A DNA stretch of 64,000 nucleotides from contig JAXLQV010000001.1 in NCBI GenBank assembly GCA_046331465.1, forward strand, positions 992,001 through 1,056,000, given 5' to 3'. The notes under the pieces were generated by a model. The model was given only the letters and a program-made list of their open reading frames with translations. It had not been told where the DNA came from and did no database searches. Made by a program: the position numbers and the translations under genes. Shown here piece by piece: positions 45,031 to 53,046 of this stretch; position 1 is the stretch's first letter; every line of letters starts with the position of its first letter. Source of the stretch: UBA5066 sp046331465 (lineage in GTDB: Bacteria > Acidobacteriota > Thermoanaerobaculia > UBA5066).

Positions 45031-45744
45031 GTGACGGAATCCGTTTCGGGTCTCTTCCGGGACGGCGGACGGCGGCTCGCCGGAGCCTTCCGCGGTCTCC
45101 TCGGCTCGCGGTGGACGGAGAGGGCGCTCGTCGTCTCCGGCATCGCGCTCCTCACCCTCGCCGGGGGGGCGCGGCTGACCGGGGCGATCCAGAAGAGAGG
45201 CGATCTCCGGCGCTTCTCCTCGGCCCGCACGGCCGCCGTGGTCCTGGCCGCGAACCGGGGAGGGGCGGGAGAGGTCGACACGGCCCTCTGGTCGCCCCAG
45301 CGGATCCGCGCCTACGAGGAGAGCCTCCGGAGGAGCCTCGGCGCGCCGCTCGCGGTCCTCTCGATACCGAAGATCGGCCTCGAGGTCCCCGTCCTCGAGG
45401 GGACCGACGACCTCACGCTGAACCGGGCCGTCGGCCTCATCTCCGGGACGCCGCGTCCCGGAGAGCCGGGGAACGTCGCGATCGCGGGCCACCGCGACGG
45501 CTTCTTCCGGGGCCTGAAGGACGTCGCGCTCGGGGACGAGGTCGAGGTGAAGACCCTCACGGCCACCCATTCCTACGTCATCGACTCGATCCGGATCGTC
45601 TCGCCGGGCGACGTCTCCGTCCTCGACCCGACGCCGGACCCGTCGCTCACGCTCGTCACCTGCTACCCGTTCTACTTCGTCGGAGACGCCCCGCAGCGAT
45701 ACATCGTCCGGGCCGTGGAGCGCACGTCGCGCTCCTCGCGGTAG
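45031..45744 (+). CDS. class D sortase
   Basis: 237 aa. One N-terminal transmembrane helix (about residues 31-50) anchors a sortase domain. Catalytic His154 is in AIAGHRDGFF, Cys211 in TLVTCYPF and the probable catalytic Arg is R223 (PQRYIVRA). The pattern fits class D. Sortases cleave an LPxTG-like signal and transfer the protein to a nucleophile, usually at the cell wall; in diderms the target and acceptor are less clear. The next gene encodes an LPKTG substrate. I used GTG 45031, preceded by GCGAGG; the ATG at 44929 lies inside the MscS gene. TATACT at 45015-45020 may be a -10. Confidence 0.87.
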   Translation: MTESVSGLFRDGGRRLAGAFRGLLGSRWTERALVVSGIALLTLAGGARLTGAIQKRGDLRRFSSARTAAVVLAANRGGAGEVDTALWSPQRIRAYEESLRRSLGAPLAVLSIPKIGLEVPVLEGTDDLTLNRAVGLISGTPRPGEPGNVAIAGHRDGFFRGLKDVALGDEVEVKTLTATHSYVIDSIRIVSPGDVSVLDPTPDPSLTLVTCYPFYFVGDAPQRYIVRAVERTSRSSR

Positions 45745-45871
45745 GCCGCGGCGGCCCGGGAGGAGGAGAGAGTTCCGCGACAAGGCTGACATCGAAGGCA
45801 GAAAGGACCCCGGCATTTTTCCCGACCACCGTTTTCGATTTCCCAGGAAAAGAATGGAAGGAGAACCCTAC

Positions 45872-46588
45872 ATGTCGAAGTACCTGAAAATCGCCACCCT
45901 CGTCGTCCTCGCGCTCTGCGTCGGATCCGTCGCCTTCGCGCAGACGACCGAGACCATCGTCCACAAGACCGGCACCGTCATCGCCAAGTACGACGGGAAG
46001 GTCGCCGTCCAGATGGAGGACGGGAGCATCAAGGAGTTCACGCCGAAGCCCGGCAAGACGATCATGGTCGACGGCGTCCAGACGAACTACGAGACGCTGA
46101 AGGTCGGGACCGTCCTCGGCGCCGACTTCGTCAAGACCGAGACGACGACCGCGGTCAAGACCACCACGATCAAGAACGGCAAGCTGATGAAGAAGGTCGG
46201 CGGCACGATCATCGTGCAGATGGCCGACGGCTCCTACAAGAAGTTCACCCCGCCCGCCAGCGTCAAGTTCCTCGTCGACGACAAGGAAGTCGGGCTCCAG
46301 GACCTCCGCGAGGGGATGAACCTGACGGCCACGCTCGTCTCGACGAAGGAAGAGACGACGACCGCTTCCGAGATCAAGGGCGTTCACGGCAAGGGTCCGG
46401 CCCCGGCCCCGGCTGCTGCCGCCCCGGCCCCGGCCCCGGCTCCCGAGCCGGCTGCCGCCCCGGCCCCGGCTCCCGAGCCGCCGGCCAAGAAGCTCCCCAA
46501 GACGGGGAGCCCGCTCCCGCTCGCCGCTCTCGCCGGCGCTTCCTCGCTCCTCGCCGGCCTCGGCCTCCGGTTCCGCCGGACCCGCTAG
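45872..46588 (+). CDS. LPxTG-anchored surface protein, sortase substrate
   Basis: 238 aa. A signal peptide (YLKIATLVVLALCVGSVAFAQ) is followed by two beta-rich repeats (VAVQMEDGSIKEF, then IIVQMADGSYKKF), a Pro/Ala/Glu-rich spacer (about 171-206), and a full sorting signal: LPKTG at 208-212, a hydrophobic stretch and a basic end (RFRRTR). This is the classical three-part arrangement. The sortase gene is immediately upstream. The ATG at 45872 is preceded by GGAAGGAG, so the upstream ATG at 45854 is less likely. A strong intrinsic terminator follows. The repeat function is unknown. Confidence 0.85.
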   Translation: MSKYLKIATLVVLALCVGSVAFAQTTETIVHKTGTVIAKYDGKVAVQMEDGSIKEFTPKPGKTIMVDGVQTNYETLKVGTVLGADFVKTETTTAVKTTTIKNGKLMKKVGGTIIVQMADGSYKKFTPPASVKFLVDDKEVGLQDLREGMNLTATLVSTKEETTTASEIKGVHGKGPAPAPAAAAPAPAPAPEPAAAPAPAPEPPAKKLPKTGSPLPLAALAGASSLLAGLGLRFRRTR

Positions 46589-46607
46589 GTCGACCACTCT
46601 CCGGTTC

Positions 46608-46641
46608 GTGGCGGCCGCCGTCGGGCGGCCGCCACTTTTTT
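46608..46641 (+). terminator. intrinsic terminator after LPxTG gene
   Basis: A perfect 12-bp stem (46608-46619 with 46624-46635), GTCG loop, then a run of six T. The classical form for a rho-independent terminator; the end of the plus-strand gene series from 37166. Confidence 0.88.
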
Positions 46642-46664
46642 CGTCCGGCCTCGCGCCGACGGGC

Positions 46665-47282
46665 TCAGGGCTTCCCGAGCTCGTCCAGGGCGGCGCGAAC
46701 GAGGTCGTCCCAGGGGGCGCCCTCGAACGGCCCGTCCTCCGCCTTCAGCTCGCCGCGGGCCTTGAGGTCGGGCGCCTCGCCGACGGAGGCGAGGAGGCGG
46801 ATCGGGAGGAACTCGTCCCCGAGCTTGTCCCAGCCGCCCCATTCCTTGACGACCTTCACGTCGGCCGCCGCGACGAGGAGGCGGGGCTCCATCCGCGAGA
46901 CGAGCGCGCCGATCCAGCACCGGACGGTCTTCAGGCCGAGGTCGGCCTCGTGGACGCGGACCGAGAACCCACCCGCCTCGAGGAGGAGCGGCCCCTTCGC
47001 GGCGCGGGTCACGGTGACCCCGGGGCGGGAGTCGAGGTAGGCCTCGTAGACGTGCGTGCCGGCGTCCGGCCTCGAGCGTCGGAGGAAGAGGCGCGACCGC
47101 GCGCCCGCGATGACGGTCACGGTGACGGGGCCCTGCGCCGTCGGGCGCTCGACGCGGACGACCGAGAGGGCCCCCGCCCGCTCGGCGGAGAGCCGCAGCA
47201 TCTTCACGGCGCCGTCGGTGGGCGCGGCAAGGGCCGGGACGGCGAAGAGGAGCGGGGCGAGGAGGGACAGGGCGGCGCGCAT
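46665..47282 (-). CDS. exported protein of unknown function
   Basis: 205 aa with a signal peptide (ALSLLAPLLFAVPALA). The mature part is beta-rich, with short strands (SVVRVERPTAQGPVTVTVI, RSRLFLRR) and an alpha region towards the end. I recognise no domain. Its ATG shares one base with the upstream stop (TGATG at 47280-47284), so it is co-translated with the 269-aa protein. The pair is convergent with the sortase substrate. Confidence 0.7.
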   Translation of the reverse strand: MRAALSLLAPLLFAVPALAAPTDGAVKMLRLSAERAGALSVVRVERPTAQGPVTVTVIAGARSRLFLRRSRPDAGTHVYEAYLDSRPGVTVTRAAKGPLLLEAGGFSVRVHEADLGLKTVRCWIGALVSRMEPRLLVAAADVKVVKEWGGWDKLGDEFLPIRLLASVGEAPDLKARGELKAEDGPFEGAPWDDLVRAALDELGKP

Positions 47283-48091
47283 CAGAAGAGCGGAGCCCCC
47301 GCCACCATCTCGGGGGCGTCGGTCACGTTGCGCCACGCGCCGCTTCCCGGGTCGATCGGCGCGACGGACGAGACGTCGAAGACGAGCGCCTCGGGGAAGG
47401 GGTCGAAGCGGCGGCCGGGGAAGAGCGTCTTCAGGACGTCGAGGCTCGCGAGCGGGATCGCCCTCGACTGCCCGGCGCGCAGCGCGATCTGGACCGTCCG
47501 GGCGATGAGGTCGACGTCCTGCTCCCGGAGCGTCGCGTCGAGGAAACGGCCGATCCCCTCGCGGACGGTCGCCGCGCCGAGGTCCTCGGGCGCGACCGGG
47601 AGCTCCTTTCCGCCAGCGGAGAGGAGGCGGAACTCGCCGCCGCACGCCGCGGGACGGCCCGGTGGAAGGGGCGTCCCCCCGCCGCGGACGAAGACCTCGA
47701 CGGCGTTCGACTCGAGCCCGACGCGGCCCATCGGGAGCGGGTCGTCGGTGTTCCGGGGCGGCGCAGGGCGGACGATCCGCTCGAACGCGACCTTCTCGCC
47801 CGAGGCGTGCTCGACGAGGAGCATCTCGCGCTCGGGCCAGAGGTCCTGCGCGACGCCGCGCGTTCCCGGGTCGAGGGCGAGCCGCACGAACCGGATCGTC
47901 GCGACCGCCTCGCGCAGCACGCCCGCCCCGGAGCGGTTCACGAGGTACGCGTAGTCCTCGAGGATGTACCCCTTCCGCGGCAGGTCGTCGAAGAAGCCCG
48001 GCGCCCCGGCGGCGGGCGACGACGCGAGGACGAGGGCCGCGAGGAGAGCGGCCGCAGCGGGCTTCGGCACGGGCCTTCGGCTCGTTTTCAT
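47282..48091 (-). CDS. exported protein of unknown function
   Basis: 269 aa, signal peptide (PAAAALLAALVLASSPAAGA). The mature protein has a TPM-like start (FFDDLPRKGYILEDYAYLVN) that recalls 'repair of photosystem' TPM domains, in which a 'vvDda..l' motif begins the fold; the match is partial and the rest is not typical. It ends with a beta-rich region (FPEALVFDVSSVAPIDP). It is translationally linked to the 205-aa gene. No ribosome site is visible before its ATG. Confidence 0.65.
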   Translation of the reverse strand: MKTSRRPVPKPAAAALLAALVLASSPAAGAPGFFDDLPRKGYILEDYAYLVNRSGAGVLREAVATIRFVRLALDPGTRGVAQDLWPEREMLLVEHASGEKVAFERIVRPAPPRNTDDPLPMGRVGLESNAVEVFVRGGGTPLPPGRPAACGGEFRLLSAGGKELPVAPEDLGAATVREGIGRFLDATLREQDVDLIARTVQIALRAGQSRAIPLASLDVLKTLFPGRRFDPFPEALVFDVSSVAPIDPGSGAWRNVTDAPEMVAGAPLF

Positions 48092-48156
48092 GGGACGGCG
48101 ATTCTAGCCGCCGTCGCGCGCGCCCCCGTGGGCTATCGTGCGCGGAGGAGGAACGG

Positions 48157-48687
48157 ATGAGGATCGCGCCCGCGCTCGTCGCCGCGCTCGCACTCGGGAT
48201 GGCGGCCTGCTCCACGCTGGAGCTCAACACGGACTACGACCCCGCGACGGACTTCGGCAGGTACCGGACGTTCCGCTACGGCGAAGGGGCCAAGCCTCGG
48301 AACCCGCAGGCCGCACGGAGCGTGAGGTACGCCGTCTCCCAGGCGCTCGAGGCGAAGGGGATGAAGGAGGTCGAGACGGGCGGGGACCTCCTCATCTACG
48401 GCCACTTCGTCCAGGACGAGAAGTTCCAGGTCGAGACCTACGGCTACTACTCGACCGGCTGGTACGGCTACGGCTGGGGGGGCGGCGTCGCGACGACGAC
48501 CGTGCGGAGGATCCCCGTCGGGACCCTCGTCCTCGACCTCGTCGACGCCTCGACGAAGAACCTCGTCTGGCGCGGGGTCGTCAAGGACGAGATCTCGCGT
48601 GACCTCTACCCGGAGGAGCGGGAGAAGAAGGCGATCGGGATCGCCAGGGAGCTCTTCGCGGGCTACCCGCCGAAGCCGAAGAAGTAG
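48157..48687 (+). CDS. DUF4136 lipoprotein, copy 1
   Basis: 176 aa lipoprotein. The lipobox GMAAC puts the lipidated Cys at residue 19, followed by STLELNTDYDPATDFGRYRTF, the hallmark of DUF4136. A Gly/Tyr-rich loop (YGYYSTGWYGYGWGGG) precedes RIPVGTLVLDLVDASTKNLVWRG, typical of this family. The function is unknown. A second copy is at 55382. GGAGGAGG precedes the ATG. Confidence 0.87.
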   Translation: MRIAPALVAALALGMAACSTLELNTDYDPATDFGRYRTFRYGEGAKPRNPQAARSVRYAVSQALEAKGMKEVETGGDLLIYGHFVQDEKFQVETYGYYSTGWYGYGWGGGVATTTVRRIPVGTLVLDLVDASTKNLVWRGVVKDEISRDLYPEEREKKAIGIARELFAGYPPKPKK

Positions 48688-48705
48688 CCCGGGCCGCGCC
48701 CCGCC

Positions 48706-50268
48706 TCACTCCCCAAGCCCGACGTCCGAGAGGCGGAGGAGGCCGTCCGCCCGCGGCCGGTACGTCAGCGGCCGGCGCAGGACGAGGGCCTCGCGGCTGA
48801 AGTAGAGGGGGACCCAGGCGACGTCGTCGAGCGCGGCGCGGAGGCCGCGCTGGAGGGCCGGCAGGCGGCTCGCCGGGTCGAGCTGCCGGAGGGCCTCGTC
48901 GACGGCGAGGTCGACGTCCGGGTTGCGGTAGCCGCCGTAGTTGTCGACCCCGGCGCCGAGCGCGGAGTCGGGGGAACGGAACGAGCCGAGGAGGAGCTCC
49001 AGCGCGTCGCCGGTCATGCAGCCGTCGGCGACGATCCAGAAGCTCAGCTCCCTTCGGTCGAGGGCCGCGAAGAACTCGGTGCTCGGGAGGTGCCTCACGG
49101 TGACGCGGATCCCGACGCGCGCGAGCTGCGCCTTCACCTCCTCGGCGGCCGCCGCGAAGCCGCTCCGGTGGAGCACGACGTCGAAGCCGTCGGGGTAGCC
49201 GGCCGCGGCGAGGAGCCGGCGCGCGCGTTCGACGTCGCAGGTGAGGGGCGGCGCGTTCCGGTCGAAGCCGAAGATCGAGGGCGGGACGAGCTGCGAGGCG
49301 ACGACCGCGTCGGGGTCGACCCGGCGCGCGAGCGCCGTCCGGTCGAGGGCGAGGCTGACCGCCTGCCGGACCTCGCGCCTTCGGAACGGGTTCGGAACGC
49401 CGGGACAGAACGGCGTCGTCTCGCGGGCGACGTCGCAGGCGAGGTGCCTAAGGAAGACGTCCGGGTAGGGGACGACGTTCCACGACCGCTGCTGCCGGGC
49501 CCAGGCCTCGAGGTCGGCGGAGCTGTAGCGGACGACGTCCCACCGTCCCGAGACGAGGCCCGAGAGCGCCTCCGCCTCGGAGATGCCGAGGTCGACGGAG
49601 GCCCGCGCGAAGTGCGGCTTCGGCCCCCAGTACCGCTCGTTTCTCCCGAGGCGCAGCCGGCCGGGCGAGAAGCTCTCGACGCGCCAGGGGCCCGTCCCGG
49701 TCGGGCGGGAGGCGAGCGTCCCGGTCGTCGAGCCGGCCGGCACGACGGGGACGAAGCTCAGGTCCCCGAGGAGGAGGGCGTTCGGCCACCGCGTCCTGAC
49801 GACGACGGTGTCGGCCGCCGGCGCGCTCACCTCGGAGACGGTGGCGACGTACTCCGAGAGCTGGAGGCGCGCGTCGCCGCGCAGCCTGGTGAAGGAGTAG
49901 ACGACGTCCTCGGCCCTGAGCGGGTTCCCGTCGTGGAAGAGGACGGACGGCCGGAGCCTGAAGACCCAGGTGACGGGATCGGGATTCGACCAGGAGGCGG
50001 CGAGGCACGGCCGGGGCCGCATCGCCGCGTCGAGCGTCACGAGGGGCTCGTAGACGTTCCCGAGCTGCTCGATGGCGGCGACGGTGTTCCGGAGGTGGGG
50101 GTCGAGGCTCGTGAGCCCCTTTCCGAGGCCGACCCGGAGCTCCCCGCCGCGCGATCGCCCGCACGACGGGAGGAGGAGGAGCACGAGGACGGCCCTGGCC
50201 GCGGTCGCTCCCGCGCGCCCCGCCCGAAACCGGCAGGTCCTCGACCCCGAGGTCTCGGACGATTGCAT
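48706..50268 (-). CDS. ABC transporter solute-binding lipoprotein, peptide/nickel type (SBP_bac_5)
   Basis: 520 aa. The lipobox LPSC (about residue 36) follows a basic, hydrophobic N-terminus. The sequence shows SBP_bac_5 features: GKGLTSLDPHLRNTVAAIEQLGNVYEPLV, then FRLRPSVLFHDGNPLRAEDVVYSF and RREVRQAVSLALDR. It binds oligopeptides or similar ligands; no permease or ATPase genes are adjacent, so it is an orphan binding protein here. GGAGG lies upstream of ATG 50268. The product is convergent with DUF4136 copy 1. Confidence 0.9.
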   Translation of the reverse strand: MQSSETSGSRTCRFRAGRAGATAARAVLVLLLLPSCGRSRGGELRVGLGKGLTSLDPHLRNTVAAIEQLGNVYEPLVTLDAAMRPRPCLAASWSNPDPVTWVFRLRPSVLFHDGNPLRAEDVVYSFTRLRGDARLQLSEYVATVSEVSAPAADTVVVRTRWPNALLLGDLSFVPVVPAGSTTGTLASRPTGTGPWRVESFSPGRLRLGRNERYWGPKPHFARASVDLGISEAEALSGLVSGRWDVVRYSSADLEAWARQQRSWNVVPYPDVFLRHLACDVARETTPFCPGVPNPFRRREVRQAVSLALDRTALARRVDPDAVVASQLVPPSIFGFDRNAPPLTCDVERARRLLAAAGYPDGFDVVLHRSGFAAAAEEVKAQLARVGIRVTVRHLPSTEFFAALDRRELSFWIVADGCMTGDALELLLGSFRSPDSALGAGVDNYGGYRNPDVDLAVDEALRQLDPASRLPALQRGLRAALDDVAWVPLYFSREALVLRRPLTYRPRADGLLRLSDVGLGE

Positions 50269-50342
50269 CCCGGCGTGCCTCCGTGCCCCGATTCTTTCAC
50301 GGTGCACACCCGGCGCCGCCGGTGGCGGCGCCCACTTTCCGG

Positions 50343-50370
50343 TTGTCGGCCGGGCCGCGGCAGATAGACT
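50343..50370 (+). promoter_or_regulatory. likely promoter giving a near-leaderless mRNA
   Basis: TTGTCG (50343-50348) and TAGACT (50365-50370) are separated by 16 nt. The ATG at 50377 lies 6 nt after the -10, where transcription would begin, and there is no ribosome site in front of it. A leaderless transcript is likely. Confidence 0.5.
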
Positions 50371-50376
50371 GTCGGC

Positions 50377-51015
50377 ATGAACGCAGCCCGACTCTCCGCC
50401 GCTTTCTTCGGCCTCGTCTTCTCGGCGGCCAGTCTGGCCGGCGACGAGGTCCCCCCGACTCCCGCCGCCACGCCGCAGTCGGCCCCGCAGCACGTCACCG
50501 CCCCGTCCCTCCCCGGGCAGCCGAACAGGGAGGGGACCGTCAAGCCGGACGGCGGAATGCCGATGGACTCCGAGGGCTACGCGATCACGAAGCGCTACGA
50601 CCCGAGCGCCACGCCGCAGGCCGCGCCGAAGCCGGGCGCGAAGCCCGCGGCGGCCCCGGCAGGGGCGTCCGCTCCGGGCGCCCCGGCGCCCGGCAGCGCG
50701 GCCGCCCCGGCCGCGAGCATCCCCGTCGGTCCCGCCCCGACCGGGAAGGCCGTCGCGACCGGCGCGAACACCGCGACGATCCGCGGAAACCTCGTCGCGG
50801 TCGAGCCCGGGAAGTCGGTCACGATCCGGATCCAGAGGACCGGAGTCGACAACACCTACACGCTGAAGGAGGGGGCGAAGGTCGCGGCCGACCTGAAGCC
50901 CGGGCAGCTCGTCCGCGTGCGGGTCCTCCCTGCCGAGAAGGGGAAGGTGGCCGACCGCGTCGAGGCCGTACCGCCCCCGAAGCCGACCGCCGCCGCGAAG
51001 GAGAACCAGCCGTGA
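50377..51015 (+). CDS. exported Ala/Pro-rich protein with C-terminal beta domain
   Basis: 212 aa. A signal peptide (LSAAFFGLVFSAASLAG) is followed by a long low-complexity Ala/Pro/Gly segment (about 25-128) and a compact beta domain (ATIRGNLVAVEPGKSVTIRI to GQLVRVRVLPAEKG), which resembles one repeat of the neighbouring gene. Function unknown. The downstream gene overlaps by GTGA, so they form an operon. The gene starts directly at the transcription start by my promoter reading. Confidence 0.75.
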   Translation: MNAARLSAAFFGLVFSAASLAGDEVPPTPAATPQSAPQHVTAPSLPGQPNREGTVKPDGGMPMDSEGYAITKRYDPSATPQAAPKPGAKPAAAPAGASAPGAPAPGSAAAPAASIPVGPAPTGKAVATGANTATIRGNLVAVEPGKSVTIRIQRTGVDNTYTLKEGAKVAADLKPGQLVRVRVLPAEKGKVADRVEAVPPPKPTAAAKENQP

Positions 51016-51587
51016 AGCGTCTTTCCGTCCCGCAGCTCGTCCTCGCGGCCGCGCTCGCCGCCGCCGTTCCCGCCACCGCCCAGAAGGCTCCGTCTTCGCC
51101 GCGCGTCGCGGGGGCCGAGTACACGATGATGACGGCCACGGTCGTCCGGGTCGACTTCGCCTCCCGCGTCGTGGAGCTGAAGGACGAGAAGGGGAAGACT
51201 TTCTCGATCTCGGTCGACCCCGCCCTGAAGGACCTCGACAAGGTGAAGGCGGGCGACCGCGTCAACGCGACCCTCACCCAGTCCGTCGCCTACGAGCTGA
51301 AGAAGCCGGGTCCGGGCGGGCCGGGCGGGGCCGTCACGAAGGTCGAGCAGGGCAAGGCGGGGGAGAAGCCTTCGGGCACGAAGAAGACGGTGACGACGAA
51401 GGTCGTCACGGTGGCGGCGATCGACCCGAAGGTCCCCTCCGTGACGTTCAAGGGGCCGAGCGGCGAGACGAAGACGGTGATCGTCCAGAACCCCGCGAAC
51501 CTCGAGGGAGTGGAGGTCGGCGACCTCGTCGAGATCACCTACACCGAGTCGATCGTCTTCTCGGTCGAGAAGGCCCCCGGGAAGTAG
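51012..51587 (+). CDS. exported protein with two repeated beta domains
   Basis: 191 aa, GTG start overlapping the previous stop. A signal peptide (LVLAAALAAAVPATAQ) is followed by two repeats: MTATVVRVDFASRVVELKD to GDRVNATLTQSVAYEL and TTKVVTVAAIDPKVPSVTF to GDLVEITYTESIVFSV. The same order and the GD-x-V-x(3)-T motif appear in the protein at 26750-27337, which is a clear homologue. The domain is small, beta-rich and of unknown function; a Gly/Pro linker separates the repeats. Confidence 0.8.
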   Translation: MKRLSVPQLVLAAALAAAVPATAQKAPSSPRVAGAEYTMMTATVVRVDFASRVVELKDEKGKTFSISVDPALKDLDKVKAGDRVNATLTQSVAYELKKPGPGGPGGAVTKVEQGKAGEKPSGTKKTVTTKVVTVAAIDPKVPSVTFKGPSGETKTVIVQNPANLEGVEVGDLVEITYTESIVFSVEKAPGK

Positions 51588-51598
51588 CGAGGTCCCGG

Positions 51599-51628
51599 GT
51601 CCCCGCCGCGAGGGCTCGCGGCGGGGAC
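51599..51628. terminator. hairpin between convergent genes
   Basis: A 12-14-bp GC-rich stem (51599-51612 with 51615-51628) with a tiny loop, no T-run on either strand. It lies between the convergent ends at 51587 and 51646 and can serve both. Confidence 0.5.
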
Positions 51629-51645
51629 CGACGGGGCCTCGGATC

Positions 51646-51897
51646 TCAGTAGTGCACGGGGCGCGGCCCGACCGCGCCGATGGGCGGGCCGACGACGACG
51701 CCCCCGTAGTAGCCGCCCCCGCCGTAGCAGCAGCCGCTCCAGCCCGGGCCGTAGTAGCCGCCGTAGACCGGGTAGCCGACGCCGACGTAGACCGACGTGG
51801 AGGTGTAGCCGTCGTCCATCGACTCGCACGCCGGGAGGGCGACGCCGAGGACGACGATCGCCAGGATGGCGAGAGCGCGGACCAGGTGCTTCTTCAT
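51646..51897 (-). CDS. small Gly/Tyr-rich lipoprotein
   Basis: 83 aa. A short signal peptide with lipobox LPAC (Cys ~24) is followed by a Gly/Tyr-rich sequence (VGVGYPVYGGYYGPGWSGCCYGGGGYYGG). It resembles small Gly/Tyr-rich surface lipoproteins of unknown role. Its ATG at 51897 is preceded by GGGGAG; a longer frame upstream is unlikely because it enters the VOC gene. It is 17 bp after the VOC gene stop. Confidence 0.72.
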   Translation of the reverse strand: MKKHLVRALAILAIVVLGVALPACESMDDGYTSTSVYVGVGYPVYGGYYGPGWSGCCYGGGGYYGGVVVGPPIGAVGPRPVHY

Positions 51898-51914
51898 CTT
51901 CGTTCTCCCCGCTC

Positions 51915-52826
51915 TCACTTCGCCTGGCCTGCGATCGGCCACTGCTGGAGCGCGACGGCCGCCCCGTTCGGGTCGGTCACGATGGCGAGGGTCCCGTTCC
52001 TGACCTCCGGCTTCGGAGCGAGGACGACCCGCCCGCCGAAGGCCTCGGCCTTCTTCGCGGCGGCGGCCGCGTCGGCGACCTTGACGTACGGGAGCCAGTT
52101 CGACCGGATCTCCTTCCAGGGGCGGGCGTAGAGCCCGGCGCGCGGGATCCCGCCGGCCTTCAGGGCGAAGTACTCGACGTTCGCGCCGCCTTCGATCTTC
52201 TCGGCCGTGTAGCCGAGGGCGTCGCCGTAGAAGGCGATCGCCGCGGGGGCGTCCTCGGCGACGTATTCCATCCAGAGGAACGCCCCGTCGGGCACCGCGG
52301 CGCCGTCGGGCGGGTCGCCCTTCGAGATGTGCGCGAGGCCGAGGAGGGCCCCCTGCGGGTCGACGACGACGGCCGCGCGGGCATACTCGCCGACCTGGGA
52401 GGGCCCGCGCAGGACCTTGCCGTTCCGGCGCCGGAACTCCTCCGTCGTCTTCTCGACGTCGGGGACGGAGACGTAGCTCAGCCAGACCGACGCGGGGACC
52501 TCCGCCTTCCGCGCGGAGACGTCGACGATGCCGCCGATCGGCACGCCCGCGAGGCGGACCGCCTTGTACGGGTTCTCCCGCCCCTTCTGCTTCTGCAGCT
52601 CGAAGGTCCAGCCGAAGAGCCCGCCGTAGAACTTCTCGGCGGCCGCGGAGTCGGTCGCGAGGAGGTCGAACCAGACGAACTTGCCCGGGATCGCGGGGCG
52701 CGGCGTCTCCGGCGCGGCGGCCCGGAGCGCGGTCGCCGCGACGAGCGCGAGGACGGGAAGTGCGAGGGCGGCCGCGGCGACGGCGCGCCGGCGTGTCCTC
52801 GGGGAGTGCTTCTCGGTTCGTTTCAT
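51915..52826 (-). CDS. exported/membrane-anchored VOC-family protein (two modules)
   Basis: 303 aa. A basic N-terminus and hydrophobic segment (AVAAAALALPVLALVAATALRAAA) act as signal or anchor. Two VOC (glyoxalase/bleomycin-resistance) modules follow: GKFVWFDLLATDSAAAEKFYGG (about 48-160) and AFLWMEYVAEDAPAAIAFYGDALG (about 182-300). VOC proteins bind a metal between paired modules and catalyse varied reactions; the substrate cannot be told. Export is unusual for the family. GAGGAG precedes the ATG. Confidence 0.8.
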   Translation of the reverse strand: MKRTEKHSPRTRRRAVAAAALALPVLALVAATALRAAAPETPRPAIPGKFVWFDLLATDSAAAEKFYGGLFGWTFELQKQKGRENPYKAVRLAGVPIGGIVDVSARKAEVPASVWLSYVSVPDVEKTTEEFRRRNGKVLRGPSQVGEYARAAVVVDPQGALLGLAHISKGDPPDGAAVPDGAFLWMEYVAEDAPAAIAFYGDALGYTAEKIEGGANVEYFALKAGGIPRAGLYARPWKEIRSNWLPYVKVADAAAAAKKAEAFGGRVVLAPKPEVRNGTLAIVTDPNGAAVALQQWPIAGQAK

Positions 52827-53046
52827 CTGCGTCTGCTCCTCGTCGGGACGGGATCTGGCGCCGGACCGCCGCCGACGGCGGAGACGGCACGCCGGGCGAG
52901 ATTACAACGCCGTCCGGCAGGGACCGCGGCTTCGCTGCGCGCCGGCGGAAGCCCTTTCGGGCAGCCCCCCCCGGCGCGGGTGGCGGCGGCGCCCGAACGG
53001 TTAGACTTCCCCCGACCCGCCGATCGGACCCCCCGGGAGGAGAAAC

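Noticed and set aside
47282..48091. TPM-domain protein call for the 269-aa exported protein.
   Set aside because: Only the first motif is loosely similar; the fold-defining residues further on are not clear, so it is listed as unknown.
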